Of a stretch of DNA of 64,000 nt, positions 22,911-37,200 are shown one piece after another. This stretch comes from Sphagnum compactum (taxonomy: Eukaryota > Bryophyta > Sphagnopsida > Sphagnales). The stretch covers positions 20,080,304 to 20,144,303 of the forward strand of contig OZ234496.1 in NCBI GenBank assembly GCA_965153455.1, read 5' to 3'. The notes under the pieces were generated by a model. That model ran no database searches, was not told where the DNA came from, and was given only the letters and a program-made list of their open reading frames with translations. Positions within the stretch are counted from its first letter, which is position 1. Each line of letters opens with the position of its first letter. The position numbers were made by a program, and so were the translations under genes.

Positions 22911-24584
22911 AGTGATAATGATAAGCTTAATTACTTCCCGACTTCAACCCTTCACGACACACCTCGACCAACTTATTATAAATGGTTGATTGTTGAGATG
23001 GATATATTTTGACGTCTAGTTTGTGTTGACTTGATGTCCTTTAAATTCTCTTTTTTTCTTCCTAATGCCTTTGGGTATTCTCCAAATCAATAGTGTGTTT
23101 ATAAATAAAATTTTGTAGGGCTTTCTTTCAAAACCCTTCTTGAAATGGAATAAAGTAAAACCATCCATCACCAAACACCCATGGGTGAATAAACATCCAA
23201 ATAGTTCATAAGATGGCCCATTAGTAAACATCACCTAGTTGGTAACCATTCAGTGATACCTAATAGCCAAATGACTAACCTCTAAGACATGTGGTTGGGA
23301 TTTTTAAAACTTCCATTTAAAAATGGGGTTTTTTTGCCCATTAGTGGGTTTCAAAACTCTTCATGTTAAAATATTTCGCCCATTGGCTTGTCTTTTTGTG
23401 TTTGGCAAAGGATAATCACTCTTCACAATGAACAATTTTTATTATTGACCATTTCCACTACATATTTTTCAATTTTTGTTAGGAAAATTATGCATGTGAC
23501 ATGTGTTCATTATTGTAAATGGAGTTGTTTGGAATGAAATCCACATTGTTTGGTGATATGAAGGTATGTTTTTTGTGTGCATGAAATTTGACATGCCTAG
23601 TTAAAATATGTACTTCAATTGCACATGAAAGGATATGTGTTCACAAGAGTTTACACTATTTTTTTCGACTCCCCCCTATTTTGGAAGTTATACATTGTTT
23701 GTTTTAAACCCAAATGAAGGTTTGTAAATAGGTAAGGGCATATGGTGAAAGGCTATTTAAACCCTTTGAACCTTTAGGGCTAAAAGTGATGAGAGAATGA
23801 GTGCACACTCTCTTAGAGCTTAATTGTTTATTCATTATTATATCTACCCAATTCCCTCCTTATGGCATAAGTAAATTACACCATGTAAATGTGCTTCCAT
23901 TTTACACTAATGGTTTTGTACAAATGATTTACAAATTAATGAATCCCATATTTTATAAGAAAAAATCTTGAAGCTTGGGCAATGAGTGAACCAACCTTTT
24001 ATTTGGCATACTAATGCCAAATTTTGACCAGTGCTTAGTCAATTGCAATGAACCATAAAGGAAAATCCATCTCCACTTTGTTAGGAACCTTGTTGGATGA
24101 TGTATGAAGATGCCAAGCCACACCTTGGTCATTTTTTTTTTGGTCACAATGAACATCCTCGGAATAAACAAAGAGATCATCCAATCACCATTTTATCATG
24201 AAACCCTAAGTGTTCTCATCCCCTAAGTTGCCATTGCCCCCATTAAGCACCATTTTACTTTCCTATTTGTGTTACCATCGCCCCTTCCTAAACCACAAAA
24301 TGCATGTTTTTCTGCCAAAATGTTGTTGAGCCATTTAAGCCGAATCATCATAATCCTTTGATTAATGTATTTCAAATTGCCAAAGGCCTAACTTAGGCTA
24401 CAAATAATTATTGTTAATATTTAGAACAACATGTTTGACATTGTATTTACAAATCTTGAATGTTGAAATGACCATTTGGCCCTTTTTTTATATTAATTTT
24501 GAGTTTGTAATTTTTTTTTATGGATTTGAGCAATTTAATTGGAGTGGTCATTTCATCTTTGAAAAAGTACAAATCAAAATACGT
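22911..24584. other. Gene-free tract
   Basis: AT-rich, with scattered short frames on both strands (for example 23953-24180 minus) that carry no recognisable domain; probably decayed transposon sequence. Confidence 0.4.
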
Positions 24585-24700
24585 ACAACATGGTGGAGGC
24601 AATTTGGCTTAGTTGATGGTGTTTGCACAACTACACAAGTGTGGTTCCTAAGTCCTTTGTTAACGGGTAAATTTCCTAATATATTTAACCTCAAGGGCTT
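24585..24700 (+). mobile_element. Possible hAT transposase C-terminal remnant
   Basis: The plus-strand frame containing 24411-24758 reads TTWWRQFGLVDGVCTTTQVW and then FLSPLLTGKFPNIFN. In hAT transposases the dimerisation region has a WWxxFG motif followed by LSxxxSxxGxxRNW. The first motif fits well and the second only loosely. There are no flanking repeats and no second domain. Confidence 0.35.
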
Positions 24701-26289
24701 CATAATTTATTGTCAATTACTAGTGTTAGGTGTAAACTTAACGTCTCTTAATTACTAAGGGATGAAGCTATGAGGTTAGTTAATCAATGAAGATAGGGTG
24801 GTTGACAAATGGTTGCCATTTTCTAGGGACTTGTGGAAGAGATTGGGATGAGCTCCTTATTTTGTAAGAAAGGATGAACTAGTGCCTTTTATGACTTATG
24901 GATGGTGGGGAACCTTGGTGATTTTTCATTCTTTCTTCTTGGATTCTTGGAGGCATAAATGGTTGTTGTGAAAAAGATGATTTACCTTGGTGATTGGGAT
25001 AATTTCAAAGGAAGTTATATATTTAAAAGAATGTTTGGCATTGTGCATTTTGTTTTGATTTGTCTTTTTTTCTCACTTGCAAATAAATGTAATTAATTCT
25101 TGTTTGATGTAAAAGATTATAGGTCTCAATTTTTTGCATTATATTCTTTTCCTAAATAAATAATCACTAAATAATAATTACAACAACATGGAATACAACT
25201 ATAATAGAGGGCAATAATTCCAAGTGGTGGAAGCAAACTCTCTTTCTTGGGATAGTCTTCAACATAATTAAAAATCAAGTACGACAATAATTACCCTCAT
25301 GTTATCAAGGATAAGAAAATGATACAAGTTGAAAAAATATATATGAACTTAACAAATAAGAAACTTGATAATGAACAAAAACTAGATGATTTTATTATTT
25401 AAACAAGGCATGATGTAAATTAAATATGAAATGAATTAAAAATACAAAGGTCATAACTTGCATTGGTGAAATTAAAAGGTCATGCCTTCAAGGCCTCTAC
25501 TTATATTATTTAATGGAACCTTATGTGCATTACCTTTTTAAAAACTCCACCCATTAAGTTTTTTATAAACCTCCATCAACCACATCTTCTAATAGCTTTT
25601 GCTGATTAAGTATTCTAAAAGCTTCTACATCTTCTAAAAACTTCTATGAATCATTACTATAAAAACTTCTTCTAAGCAAGTTTTAATAAAACTTATATTA
25701 ACTATTTTATTTACAAGGTTCCACTAACTAAATTTTTTAAATTTTTTTTAATGCTTCTAAAAAATTTTATGTATTTTTTTCGAATCTTTTAAAACTCCCA
25801 AAAAAAATTAAATATTTCTTCAAATATTGTTTTAAAAACTTATTGTTCTTCAAAAAATTTTAAAAAATTTACAAAAGCAAGTACATTCTTTAAGATCTTT
25901 TTAGAGGTTTCCTTTATGTTTAATTTTTGTGATACTTACCACAACATTGGTTTTTGAGATTATGTGTCATTTGTTTTAGTTTCAATGTTTTTTGGTCATT
26001 TTTAAAAGGCAAGAATTTAGAAAGTAAGTTTTTCATGGAGCCAATCACGGGATACCTTCAAAAGGCAAAACAATAATCATCCATTGGTGAACAATAGAAG
26101 CAAACGCCCACTTAAGAGTTCATTTGATTTGTCTTTGGACTTAGACAAAAAGTAGGGTAATAAAAAAGGTCCATTTCAACCCCCTTCACCAGTAGTTGGA
26201 TGGGCAAAAATTCAAATCCAAATGCACATGTTCATGTGTTTTTAGCAAACCATGAAAGTTAATGTAATTTATTTACTTTCAATGGACAT
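24701..26289. other. AT-rich gene-free tract
   Basis: Very AT-rich with repeated CTTCTAAAA/AACTTCTA phrases at about 25560-25830; nothing coding is seen. Confidence 0.45.
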
Positions 26290-29200
26290 TAAGGGATTTA
26301 ATTTCAAACATGGGGGACAATTTTGTGAAGAACCATTTTGATTACATTATTGATGATTTTTCCCAAGCATATTACAAATGGTACTATAAGTTTCAAATGA
26401 ATGAGCAAGTTTACATGAACTTGCAGACCCATAAAGCAAAATGTTAAAAAATGGGTGGAGGAATATTATTTTAGCGTATTTTTATTTTAGTGAATTATCT
26501 ATAGCACTTAACATATGACTATTTATTGATTAATTGAACTTCAAGGCTAGACTTTTTCTATATTTGTGAATACTTGTTGTTGGCATGGAAAAAGATATGT
26601 TTAATTTTCAACATTTGGAATTAGCATAGTTTGTGAGGAGAGCTCCATTGATGTAGACAATAACATGGTCATAATAGATGTATATCCAATGATGAAGGGA
26701 GAAAAGAAAAATACATGTAAACAACCCATGGGAGGTAGTAAGCAAGGGGACAAATGCAAATATTGTAAGAAATCCAACCACTTAAAGGATAAATGTTTTT
26801 GGAACCTTAACAATATAGATAACAAACTTAAGGAAAAATAGGAAATAACAATCAATGAAGTCTTTGCCTAGCAAATGAAGTAGGGTACATGGAGGAAAGA
26901 AAAACCCAAGGGGGTATCGTTTGCAACACTTTTTTTATTTGTTACATATGTAACCAACAAGGTCATTTGGTGGTTAATTGTCCCTAGAAAGGGGACACTC
27001 AAAAAGATGTTGCAAAAAAAACAAAGACCAACCTTTAATTTTGAAGAAAATAAAGATGTAGATGTTATTGTCAACATGGTGATGGAAGTAACCATGAAGA
27101 GTAAGGCATCTGAGGAGGTAGCCTTTAGAGAATGAAAGCTTATAAAAGAAAAAGGTCCACAAGAGTGGTAGGAGAAAAAATAATTTAAAAACAAATGATG
27201 GTGGATATAATCAAATAGTTGCAAAAGGCTAAAAACCTAGCATAGGTGCATACCATTCATAAACCATCATGGTTTTCAAAATGGGTAGGATTACCATTTG
27301 TTGTGGAACATTTGGAGGTGTTGCTTTTGGTTGTAACATTTAAGGTGAAGGAAAAATTAGAAAATTTGGATAACAAAATTATCATCACCATCGAACAGTT
27401 GTTGTAATTGGCCTCAAATCTAAACATTTACCTCAATTTGCATTTTCAATCACCATTTAAGGAGGAAGGTAATTGCCCAAACCTATCATATGTCATTGTC
27501 ACAACAATAACTTGATAGATTATCAAATGGTGATAATTGAGGTGCATGTGGGCAAAAATGTGGTGGATGATGTTTTACTAAACAAAAGTTTAAAAGCCAA
27601 TACTAGCACAAATGGACGAAGCAAAAGTTGGGATTACCTCCACCTCAACCTACCCGATTCAAATTGAGGATGACAAATTTCTCATACAATAAACCTTTGG
27701 GAATAATGCCTAAAATATGGATCCACATCCATAGTATCTGAACATTGTTACATTTACAATCATGAATAATAAGGTAGTATATCCAATTTATGCCATTTTA
27801 CTTGGTCATCCTTGGTTATGGGATGCCAAGATAATTCATGATTAAGGTATCAACATGGTTATGATTGAAGGTAATGGTGCAATAAAAAGCATTGTAATTT
27901 CCAAATAGTTGAATGGCTATGTTAAAAGGTCAAATGTTATAGTTAATTACAATTTTGTGGAAGACATCACAAATGAAGAAAAATAAGTCTTGTTGGTGTC
28001 TAAATTTGATTAATTTTCAATTGGGTGATTACCTTGTTTGATTAAAAAATAGTTAAACCATAAATCCAATTCAAGCATGAACCATACATAGTAAAAATTG
28101 ATGAAACATTTGCCATGGAAAAGGTAAAGAACCTTAGCGTTGCTGAATGGATATTACCCAAATAAATATAGATTAGAAAAATAAGCATGGGCATGATATA
28201 AAAACTTAAAGTATATGAATATCAATGTTGATTTACAGGGGTCAATAACTATAACAATAGAAACATTGTTATAGGAATTCACAAATGTGTTTGTTTTGAA
28301 TTACAAGGAGTTTTGAAGATACTTCTTCACAATGCAAAATTCACATGATTGAGTTTGATATTAACTACCATACCTTTTGCACATCACACGTGCTACTATA
28401 TGAACCCTCATTATGTGCTATTAGTTAAGCAAGACCTCAAGAAATTGTTAATGGTTTGATTCATCAAGCTAAAGGAGCAAACCACTTGGTTATCACCCAT
28501 TATGGTTGTTCTCAAGAAAAATGGCAAGTTGTAAATTTCTTGAGAAGTTAAATGCCACAATGAATAAGGATTTATACCCGTTATTGTTCATGGAAGAAAT
28601 GTTGGACAAGGTAGCGAGTTGCAAGGTTTATTCTTTTCAAAAAAAAAATTAGGTTATGATTAAATCCAAATAACTCTCAAGGACTATTACAAAATGACCA
28701 TCATCATGGATTGGGGGGCCTTTATTTGGGTGATCATGTCATTTGGGTTCAAGAATGCACCCCCAACCTATCAATGAGTGGTAAGCAAGACATTCAAGGA
28801 CTACTTGGATGACTTTATGAAAAATTTCAACAAATTTTCTTGAAAACTTTGGCAAATAAATGGTCATCTTGTTGAAATTTTTTGAAATTTTTTCTTTCAT
28901 CATGGAACTAATCATAAAAATGCAAATATCAAAAGCTTTGATATGAACTCATAAATGCCAAGATGCATGGGAGTCCATCAAACATAAATACATGGAAGCA
29001 CCTATGTTGATTACATTGCATTGGGACAAGGAATTCCATGTGCACATAGATGTTTCCAACTTGGCAATAGGGGCAATGTTGGCCCAAAACATTAATAGTA
29101 AGTGTAGTTAGACCACTGTGTATGGATATTGTTCATTAAGCATGACAAAGTAGAATTACACAACCATAAAGTGGGAGGTGTTGGCAATGGAAATTTCTTC

Positions 29201-31200
29201 ATACATTCAACCATTACCTTCTAGAGTATAATGTCAATTGTAATGATAAATCTAATATGATTTCCATTACTTGTTATGCATGAATCTTGATCCCATTGAA
29301 CCTTTAACTTAATATTTTGTTTTGGGGTCAAAGATTTGAAAAATTCTACTCCACATTATATCCCAAATCAATAGTTTGAATCAAGAAAAATGAATTGATT
29401 TCACCCCTTAGGGTTACTCAAATTTGATATTGTTGGTTTCATTCGGGTGACTATGCTTGCCATTATTAATACCTCCAAGCATGCAAATCTAGCCTCCATG
29501 GTTATCAGGATTTCATAAAAATTGAAATGGGTCTTTTTAATTTGTTTGCACAATAAAAATGGTTTATAGGTTTGGGTTAAATTAAATTGCTTTATAAACA
29601 TTGATGTTGTGGTTGTCTATGTAGTTATAGGTGATCAATGTGGTGTTCTCAATGTGTTTTGAAGACTTCATGCACTTTCCAAGTCCTTTTGAATTGATTT
29701 GTGTGATGTTTGTGTTGGCCTAAGTTATAATTCCAAAAGCTATAAGTTCACTAAATTGTTTTGTAGATTTTGATATTTTTTACAAAGTTGATGCATTATG
29801 GGTCAATTAAATGAATTTCTAAAGGTCACGTGATAGCTTCTTTTGCAATTTCAAGTGACTGAAAAGTTAATTTAATTGTTTGCAAACATGATGTGGTGAT
29901 TTTTTGTAGATGCGAATGCTTAATGAATTGTGGTGTTATTTTTGTTTTTTTGCCAAAGTTCATGCACATGGTGTTTTGATTTGATTTGCAATGCAAAATT
30001 TGATCATGGGATTCTTTATAAATTCAAATGATTTTGGCACAATGATTTGTTTTAATTCCAAAGTGTTTGTTTTGTTTATGTTGTTTTGGTTCAAATTTTA
30101 AATTGATTTCCCCCCCCAAAATTGGGTTTAATTCCAGTTTTTATTCTAGTCTTTGTTGCAACTTCAAATGATCTTGGTTAAACTTGAAATATTTTGAAAA
30201 CATTGACATGTGGTCTTTTTGTAGCTCCAAAGGCTTAATGCGATCTCCATGTTTTTTGAAGGTTCATGCAATATGGGTTAATTTGTAAACGTCATGTGGT
30301 AGATTGTTTTGTTGTTATAGATGATCTAGGTTAATTTATTTGTTTTGTGAACATGATGTGGTGGTGTTTTTGTAGTTGTAAACAATTAAATAAAGTTTGG
30401 TGTTTTTATTTTTTTGGTGAAGTTCATGCATTTAAGGTTTTTTTATTTGTTTATTAATTTGAAAATGCTAATAATTTTCTTTATAGATGTAAGTGGTTTT
30501 TGGATCAAACCATGCCAATAGAAGCTGCTGGCATTTCCTAAGTAACATTGTGACAATGTAAAAATATCATGCTTAGATAATTTTTGAACAATTTTTTACT
30601 TTATTTTATTATATTCTCTAAGAATTGTTTTTGTTTTCGGAGTTTAAAATGTGTTGAACTTTTTTTATATTTATTGAATTATTTTCAAACTTATATTAAT
30701 GCTAAATTGATATATGAGAAAGGTGGGCATATATACAAATACAACACACATTCAACATTATTTTAGTTTATGAATTTTATTAACATGTAAAAAAAAAGTA
30801 TGGTTTGATCTTTTTGGCACATCAATTTGTCTTGCATAAGGTGATGGTGTGTTATTTACATATGCAAATGGAGGTTTTTTATAAATGGTTTGTTGGCTTA
30901 AGGTGTTGTGGGGTGTGTTGGGATTATGGGGCAAATTCAAGGTCTAATTGAGGAATTGATATGTTTGGTTTCCCAATCAATTAGTTATGGATACCATGAG
31001 GATTGTTGATCCCCAATATTGAATACATGTAAATGTATTGGTGACCTTTTTTCAACATTTGGAGGTGCTCAAAACATTTCATTGCACCCTTCAACGGATG
31101 GACAATCTAAAGAGGAAAATATGTTCCTACGATTCTTGGCATTCTTTTGGGGTGGGATTTGCATGCTCAACATGGTTGTTTTAAGATTACAATAAAATGC
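26290..31200 (+). mobile_element. Decayed Ty3/gypsy retrotransposon, gag to integrase
   Basis: Domains lie in the Ty3/gypsy order on the plus strand. Gag traces include WYYKFQMNEQVYMNLQTHKA near 26380. Two CCHC zinc knuckles follow: CKYCKKSNHLKDKC (26755-26796) and CYICNQQGHLVVNC (26940-26981). The end of the protease region reads LLGHPWLWDAKIIHD (about 27795-27843). Reverse transcriptase pieces are WLSPIMVVLKKNGKL (about 28480-28530) and then DWGAFIWVIMSFGFKNAPPT (about 28711-28770). RNase H pieces are WDKEFHVHIDVSNLAIGAML (about 29022-29080) and YTTIKWEVLAMEI. Integrase shows HPSTDGQSKE (about 31084-31115). Stops and shifts are frequent, so the element is dead. No LTR pair was recognised. 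The RNase H to integrase distance (about 1.9 kb) is longer than expected and contains a minisatellite. Confidence 0.8.
29590..30470. repeat. Degenerate minisatellite inside the gypsy remnant
   Basis: The phrases CATGATGTGGTG, TTTTTGTAG, GGTGTT and AAGTTCATGCA recur in the same order several times (TCATGCA-type marks near 29667, 29791, 29960, 30269 and 30427). Unit borders are blurred and spacing is irregular. Confidence 0.5.
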
Positions 31201-34200
31201 TCAACCCATGGCAAAGGTAGTGGTTCTAGCATCTAACAAAGCTACCTTGGTCATTATTAATCCTCTCATTCTTACATCGCAAGTTATCCACGCGTCATAA
31301 CTATTGTGTCATTCTTTTTTGGAGTATCTAAAATTGGTAGAAATTGTCATGATTCATGTGCTTGGTTTTGTTGAAAATGAACATTGCTTCAATTTAGTTT
31401 CTTTCTTGAAGAAGAAAGTCCACAATCACGCGAACCCTAGTTGGTAAGTAGTTGTTGCTCTATATACATAAAAGTTCTTTAAACTTGGTAACTTTCCATT
31501 CAAGGCCGCTTCAATGACTTACGGGCATATATTCAAACAAGACATGGTCGAGGCCAGTATGCTTGAACTTTTGTGCCCATTGTTTCTATGATATGATTAA
31601 GTTTGTGGTAGAGCTGATGGCTTTGGGGGTGGAATTTTTGTGGAAGAACTCCATGTTATTCTTGTCACCAAATTTTTAGGAGTTGAGTAGTATGCATAGT
31701 CAGAAAGCAATAGGGATGGAACTTTTGTAGCTGGCTCATATAAATAGAGCCCAAGACATCATCACCACACTAAACAATGTTCTGAATATCTCAATTGCCC
31801 ATGGGCACTTTCATTTCAATGGCAAGATGTAGAAAACAATTTGCTTGCACTCTCCAGCTTTCACCCCATGTGAATCCAGTCACTGAATGAAAAAGGGAAG
31901 GTTGGAGTGAACAATCCCAAAATACATATCTGAAGAGAGCTTAGACTAGGCTAGTGGGAGAAAACACCAACTGATCCATTTTCTATAAGACTAGTAGTAT
32001 ATCAAGTGCACACAAGAAAAGTGTGGGCATGGAAAGAGGAAAGTGTGGCCATGGAAGGGAACAATTCCCAACATAGCACAACCTATTGGGGATTCTTCAG
32101 TTACAAGCAATGAAATTCCTTTCTAAAACCAGTGAAAATAGGCTTTCATGTGGGGTTAGGACCCATAGTTACCTATCATATTGCACATGACACCTTCTAA
32201 AATGCCTACCTATTCATGGACTCATCTAATTTCCAAACCTTGGAAATTAGGATCCCCTAGGTTGGGGTATGTTAATGAGTTTATGAATGAATGAATGAAT
32301 GAGATGATTTAAAAACCTCCGGATGGGAACCAAGTCCCTTAACAAATTAGAAACTCACACAGAGAATGAATGATGTTGTGTTTTGGTCCCTATGAATGCA
32401 ATTTAGTGGCTTTTGTTGTGTTTCCATCTTTATTATCTCAATGTCACAAGAACTTGAACCCTCTCTTGTGGACAGTTGACAGCCCACACTAAACTCACAT
32501 TTGCACCTTGGACTTTCTTAACCCTGGTTCCAGACTAGGTATACAGAGACAAGGTGTATAGTATTGGTGTATTGGTGTAAAACATATGGACAAAGATACA
32601 GGGTATGTGGAATAGATTATAGACTTGAGCTTAGGGGTCCAAAATAAAGCCAATGTGGCCAATTAGATTGTTAGAATGGGAACCTTGAACTGTTTTGAGA
32701 GTTCTCTCTAATATATAATTCCAAAATTAAGAAATGATTTCATTATTGAATTTTGAATTATTTATTTATTTATTTACATTTTTTTTGTTTCGTCAATGTG
32801 GAAATTGACCCTAGGCTACGATAATTTGTTTTGAGGTTTTCTAGGTGTTGAGACACTCAAAATGTCTAAACTTTGTGGTTCAGTTTTGGCACATTTTTCA
32901 AATTTAAATAACCTTGGAGGCCCAGTTCAAAAAATGTGTTTATTCCATGTGCACCTTACACTCTCCTCAAGGTTGGAGATTGTATAGATATTGAGTTTTA
33001 AAACAAACTAGAACTTGGGATTGAATAGGTATGGAGTCTCACAATTAATTAAAATCAACTAATTATTTTAAAAATTCAACCTCCTTGTTAACTTTTCAAA
33101 AAGTTCAACTTGTGTACCCAAAATTTTTTGAACTCTAGGCTCAACTTTTTTTTTCTTTTCAGGTCTTAATATTGATTTTGAATAAAAAATGCTAGTTTGA
33201 TAGTCCAGTCCTTGTGCTTGTTCCAACAAATGAGTGCGACCTTGAATCTAGGTCACAAGAACTTAAACCCTCAAGGTTAACCTTGTACATTAAGAAACTT
33301 GCCAACACAAATTCACACCTTATGTCTACTAATGGAAAATGCATTATTCATTAATACTTGTGTAGCGTGTGTCATTGCCCCAAGTGTGAATTCATTATAC
33401 AACTAATTTTCCCTTCCATAACAAATTTTTTAATAATTTAATTGAATTTTTGGTGACAAAAATTACTCAAAATTCAAAATTTCCTGCACCTTATGTATTT
33501 GTTTTTCTAATCATTTTCATTAAAATCCTATTTATTGAAAGGTTTTCAACAATATCAAGAGCACACCCAAATTTCCATATAATTTGTACTTTCAATTTAA
33601 ATGAATTTTCAATCAAAAAATTATTCAATATTCAATGACTTTTTTCACTATGGATTGAAACATTATGAAATCAACTTAGTGCACACCTACACATCAAGGG
33701 CTTTCCAAGAATATCAAGAACATAACAAGAGGTGCTATGGTTTGGGAGATCTCAATATCATAACAAACATAACAAACAAACAACCTTCCTTCATATGTAG
33801 ATATATTGTGCTATGTGCTAGTAACAAATCCATTTAAATATGGCATGTGATTCTTTACAAACGTGTACTACTTTGAAAATAATTTATAGTTTATTTTGTC
33901 ATTCCCACCCATAAACATGAAAGATTGGACATGGTATAATGTTACCAAATGAGTTGATATTCTAACATGTGAATCAAAGTCAATCATATTATTTTATATG
34001 CCCCTTTGAAGAGCATTGCATTAGTGCATAATTACAAGTCCAATCCATATGGAGAGGGTAAATGTAAACACACATGTATTTGTGATGTCAAACAGTGTAG
34101 GTGTAAGATATAATTTACACTTACACCATCAATTTTTTGGAATTTATACTATCATGCCCAAATGTGTCAATTGAGAAAGTGTAAAATATTTTCATTTACA

Positions 34201-37200
34201 TTAACATGGCCTTGTGTAAATGTAAATGAACTAGATTTTGGAAAATAAGTGCTATGAAATGGTCTTATTGTATGCATCCAATGTTTCATGATTCATTCAT
34301 TTATTTTCAAAAACCATTAATAAATGTGCATTTTCCACAATTGAGAAGTAGGCATCACATATTACTTGACTCAAGTTGTTTTTGGTGACAACTTCCAATT
34401 GCATAATCTAAGACCCTCCTTTTGGAGCCATGGTTTGAGTAAAACTTCATAAATTTGTTTATTCAAATTTTAAACATTAAACTACATCCTCAATTTGTTT
34501 TTGTATTCACTATGGAGGGTGTTTCAATGAGATTAAGGGATTCTCCTTTTCAAATTTATGAATTTTTAATATATTTTGATCAATTTATGAAAATGTTAAT
34601 TGACAATTCTAAATCTTGAAAATATGAATTTCCCTTTTAAAATATTTTAAATACGAATGTACATTGATTTACATGAAAGGTAAAATGATGTACACTTCCA
34701 CAATTTTGCACAACTTAAAATGGATATACATGGTTTTATAGTTGTAATTCCATGTCCAATTTAGGCATTTACACTTAAAAAAAAGAGTAAATAAACTTGT
34801 TATTTACATTTTGCATGTTGGGTATGTCTAAAACCATATACATGCACAACTCATATTCAAATTACTTAAAATTCAAACTTTATGAACCATTAATTGTTGA
34901 AAATGAAAATTTCCTAACACTAGAAAGAATTCGAGAAAATTTAATAACAAAATTTGTGCAAAAAAATCATTGTCCCAGATACTTGTTTTGGAAATTTTGA
35001 ATTGCAAAAATGAGATTTTGTTCCTAAAATGTTTTTGCTCACAAGTTTTCCTTCGAATAAATTTCACTATTTTTCTCATGTCAAGAAGAAAAGGGGAAAA
35101 ATAAGGGAAGTCAATGGGTTTATTATGGAGAAACACATGGGCAACATAATTATCAATTTTGCTTGAACAAATAACTTTCATTTGCATGCTGCTGAAACAT
35201 TGATTGATGGGTTTGTTATATGGATATATGGGAGAACACCTTATATTGGCTTTTGTTTATTGCTAGTACATTGCATTCTTGTTCAATGTGGCATCAACAT
35301 GGGTTATTCAGTCATTATCTATATGTTGACTTGATTGTGTTTGTGTTTCTAAATTGTAAAAACAAAAGAAGAAAAGAAAATCACAAGCTTGGTTTCTTCA
35401 CCAACAAATTCTTGGATAAGTCGTAACCCATGTGATTTAAATACAATTTCACCAAAATGATACATTAGAAGTGCCTATAACTTCTTTGAGAGCATATGCA
35501 TCTCACTCACATTGCCTCTCAATTTGAATTTATATTTTTCCGAATCTAACATGGAGATGATAACTTTAGGACATGTTAGACATGAAATTTTTAAATGAAA
35601 CTCATGTAATTTAAGTTTAGGTCTAAAATAAAATAAGTAAAATAACACATTGTGAAAAAATGTCAATATAAATATAAATAAATAAATAAAGTTCTTAATA
35701 ATACATTCGACCTTTTTTTTCTTCTAAAAATGAATGGAAATGCTTAAATTGAAGAAACTTCTTTCATAAAATGTAAGCACTAACATTTTGTGTAATGCAC
35801 ATATTCTAAATGAGAAAAAATTCAATTAAAATTTTAAACATGAATGTCTTTGAGATATCCTAACTCATATTTGGCATTTTCGCCTTTTTTTTTTGCCCAA
35901 GGTTTTTTCAAATCAACTTAGGATTATCAAGTTTCCACAACACAAATACCACATTACTCACCAAATTGAAATATATTACAACTACGGTGGATAATGTTTT
36001 TTTAGAAATTCAAAATTTCAAAATAGTTGCAAGATTGAATTTGAGATGTGCCACAAATTGGAAGGTGTAATTGCATGCAAACATAACTAACCACATAATG
36101 ATGATGTGTTGATGCACATGAACCAAATGTAAAGTTGAATGACAAACCAATTGGATCATGTCATCAAAATATCACTAGGCTACATGGTTATTAAAGCATT
36201 AAGACCTCATCTTAAAATTTGCAGTGTTTATTGGGTGGGCTTTACAAATTGGAATTTCCCTTGCTCATGGACAGGAAATTATGACTTTAATTGGCCTACT
36301 TTGGATTTGACCATGAATAATGAAAATTTGTAATTTCTCTTCAAAATGTTTAAAAAATAAAATAAAATAAATATTCCTTTTCATCGACCTTTTATTTTTC
36401 TTCCTTCTCATCGACCTTTTATTTTTCACAATTCTTTACATCCACCATCTTTTCTTAGGCCCATGTTGATGCTATCTTTTGAAGAAAAACTTTGAGAAAT
36501 TTATTAAATATCTTTTGTCCTTTCATTTAGTAAAAATTCTTACAACCATTGTCTTTTTCTAGTGTTACGTAAGAACATTTATCTTGTCCTTTTCAGCCCA
36601 ACCTAATTCCTTACATCTTCCTAGCCCTGCTCGAGCGATTTTTTTATATGTTTGTCCTTTGATCTTGAAGCCACGTAAAGCCTTCAGAGAAGGGTTGCAT
36701 AGAAATATGAGAATAAAACGTCGACTCTTGCCTTGAAATGTAGATCCTTCATTTTTGCACAACCCTGGTCCTTAGGCTTTACCCTGCACATTCGATATGG
36801 CATTAAGAAAAGTGATATTAGAGTTTGGCCATTGCTAAAGACTTTTTGGAGATTTTGGATGCAATTTGATTTTGGGAGATAATTTAAACCTTGAAACCAT
36901 GTTAGACAATGTTGTTAACTATTTTCACAAGTTTAATCTTTTTGGGTATATTCAAATGAAGAGAAACGTAATGCATATTCAAGACTTTTCTTAGTTGATT
37001 ATTTTGAATGTTTGTAAGGTTCATGAGGTTAGAGGTTGAAAACTTGGGCATAAAATAATTTTCAAGAGAATCATCTCCAAACTTATCAAAGAAAAATCCA
37101 ACCCTCACAACCTCAATGGAAAATATTAGCAATAGAACAAGCCATGAATTATATCATGGTCGTGTAAATTCGATTCTCAAGATGGGCCCTTGTGCCTATG

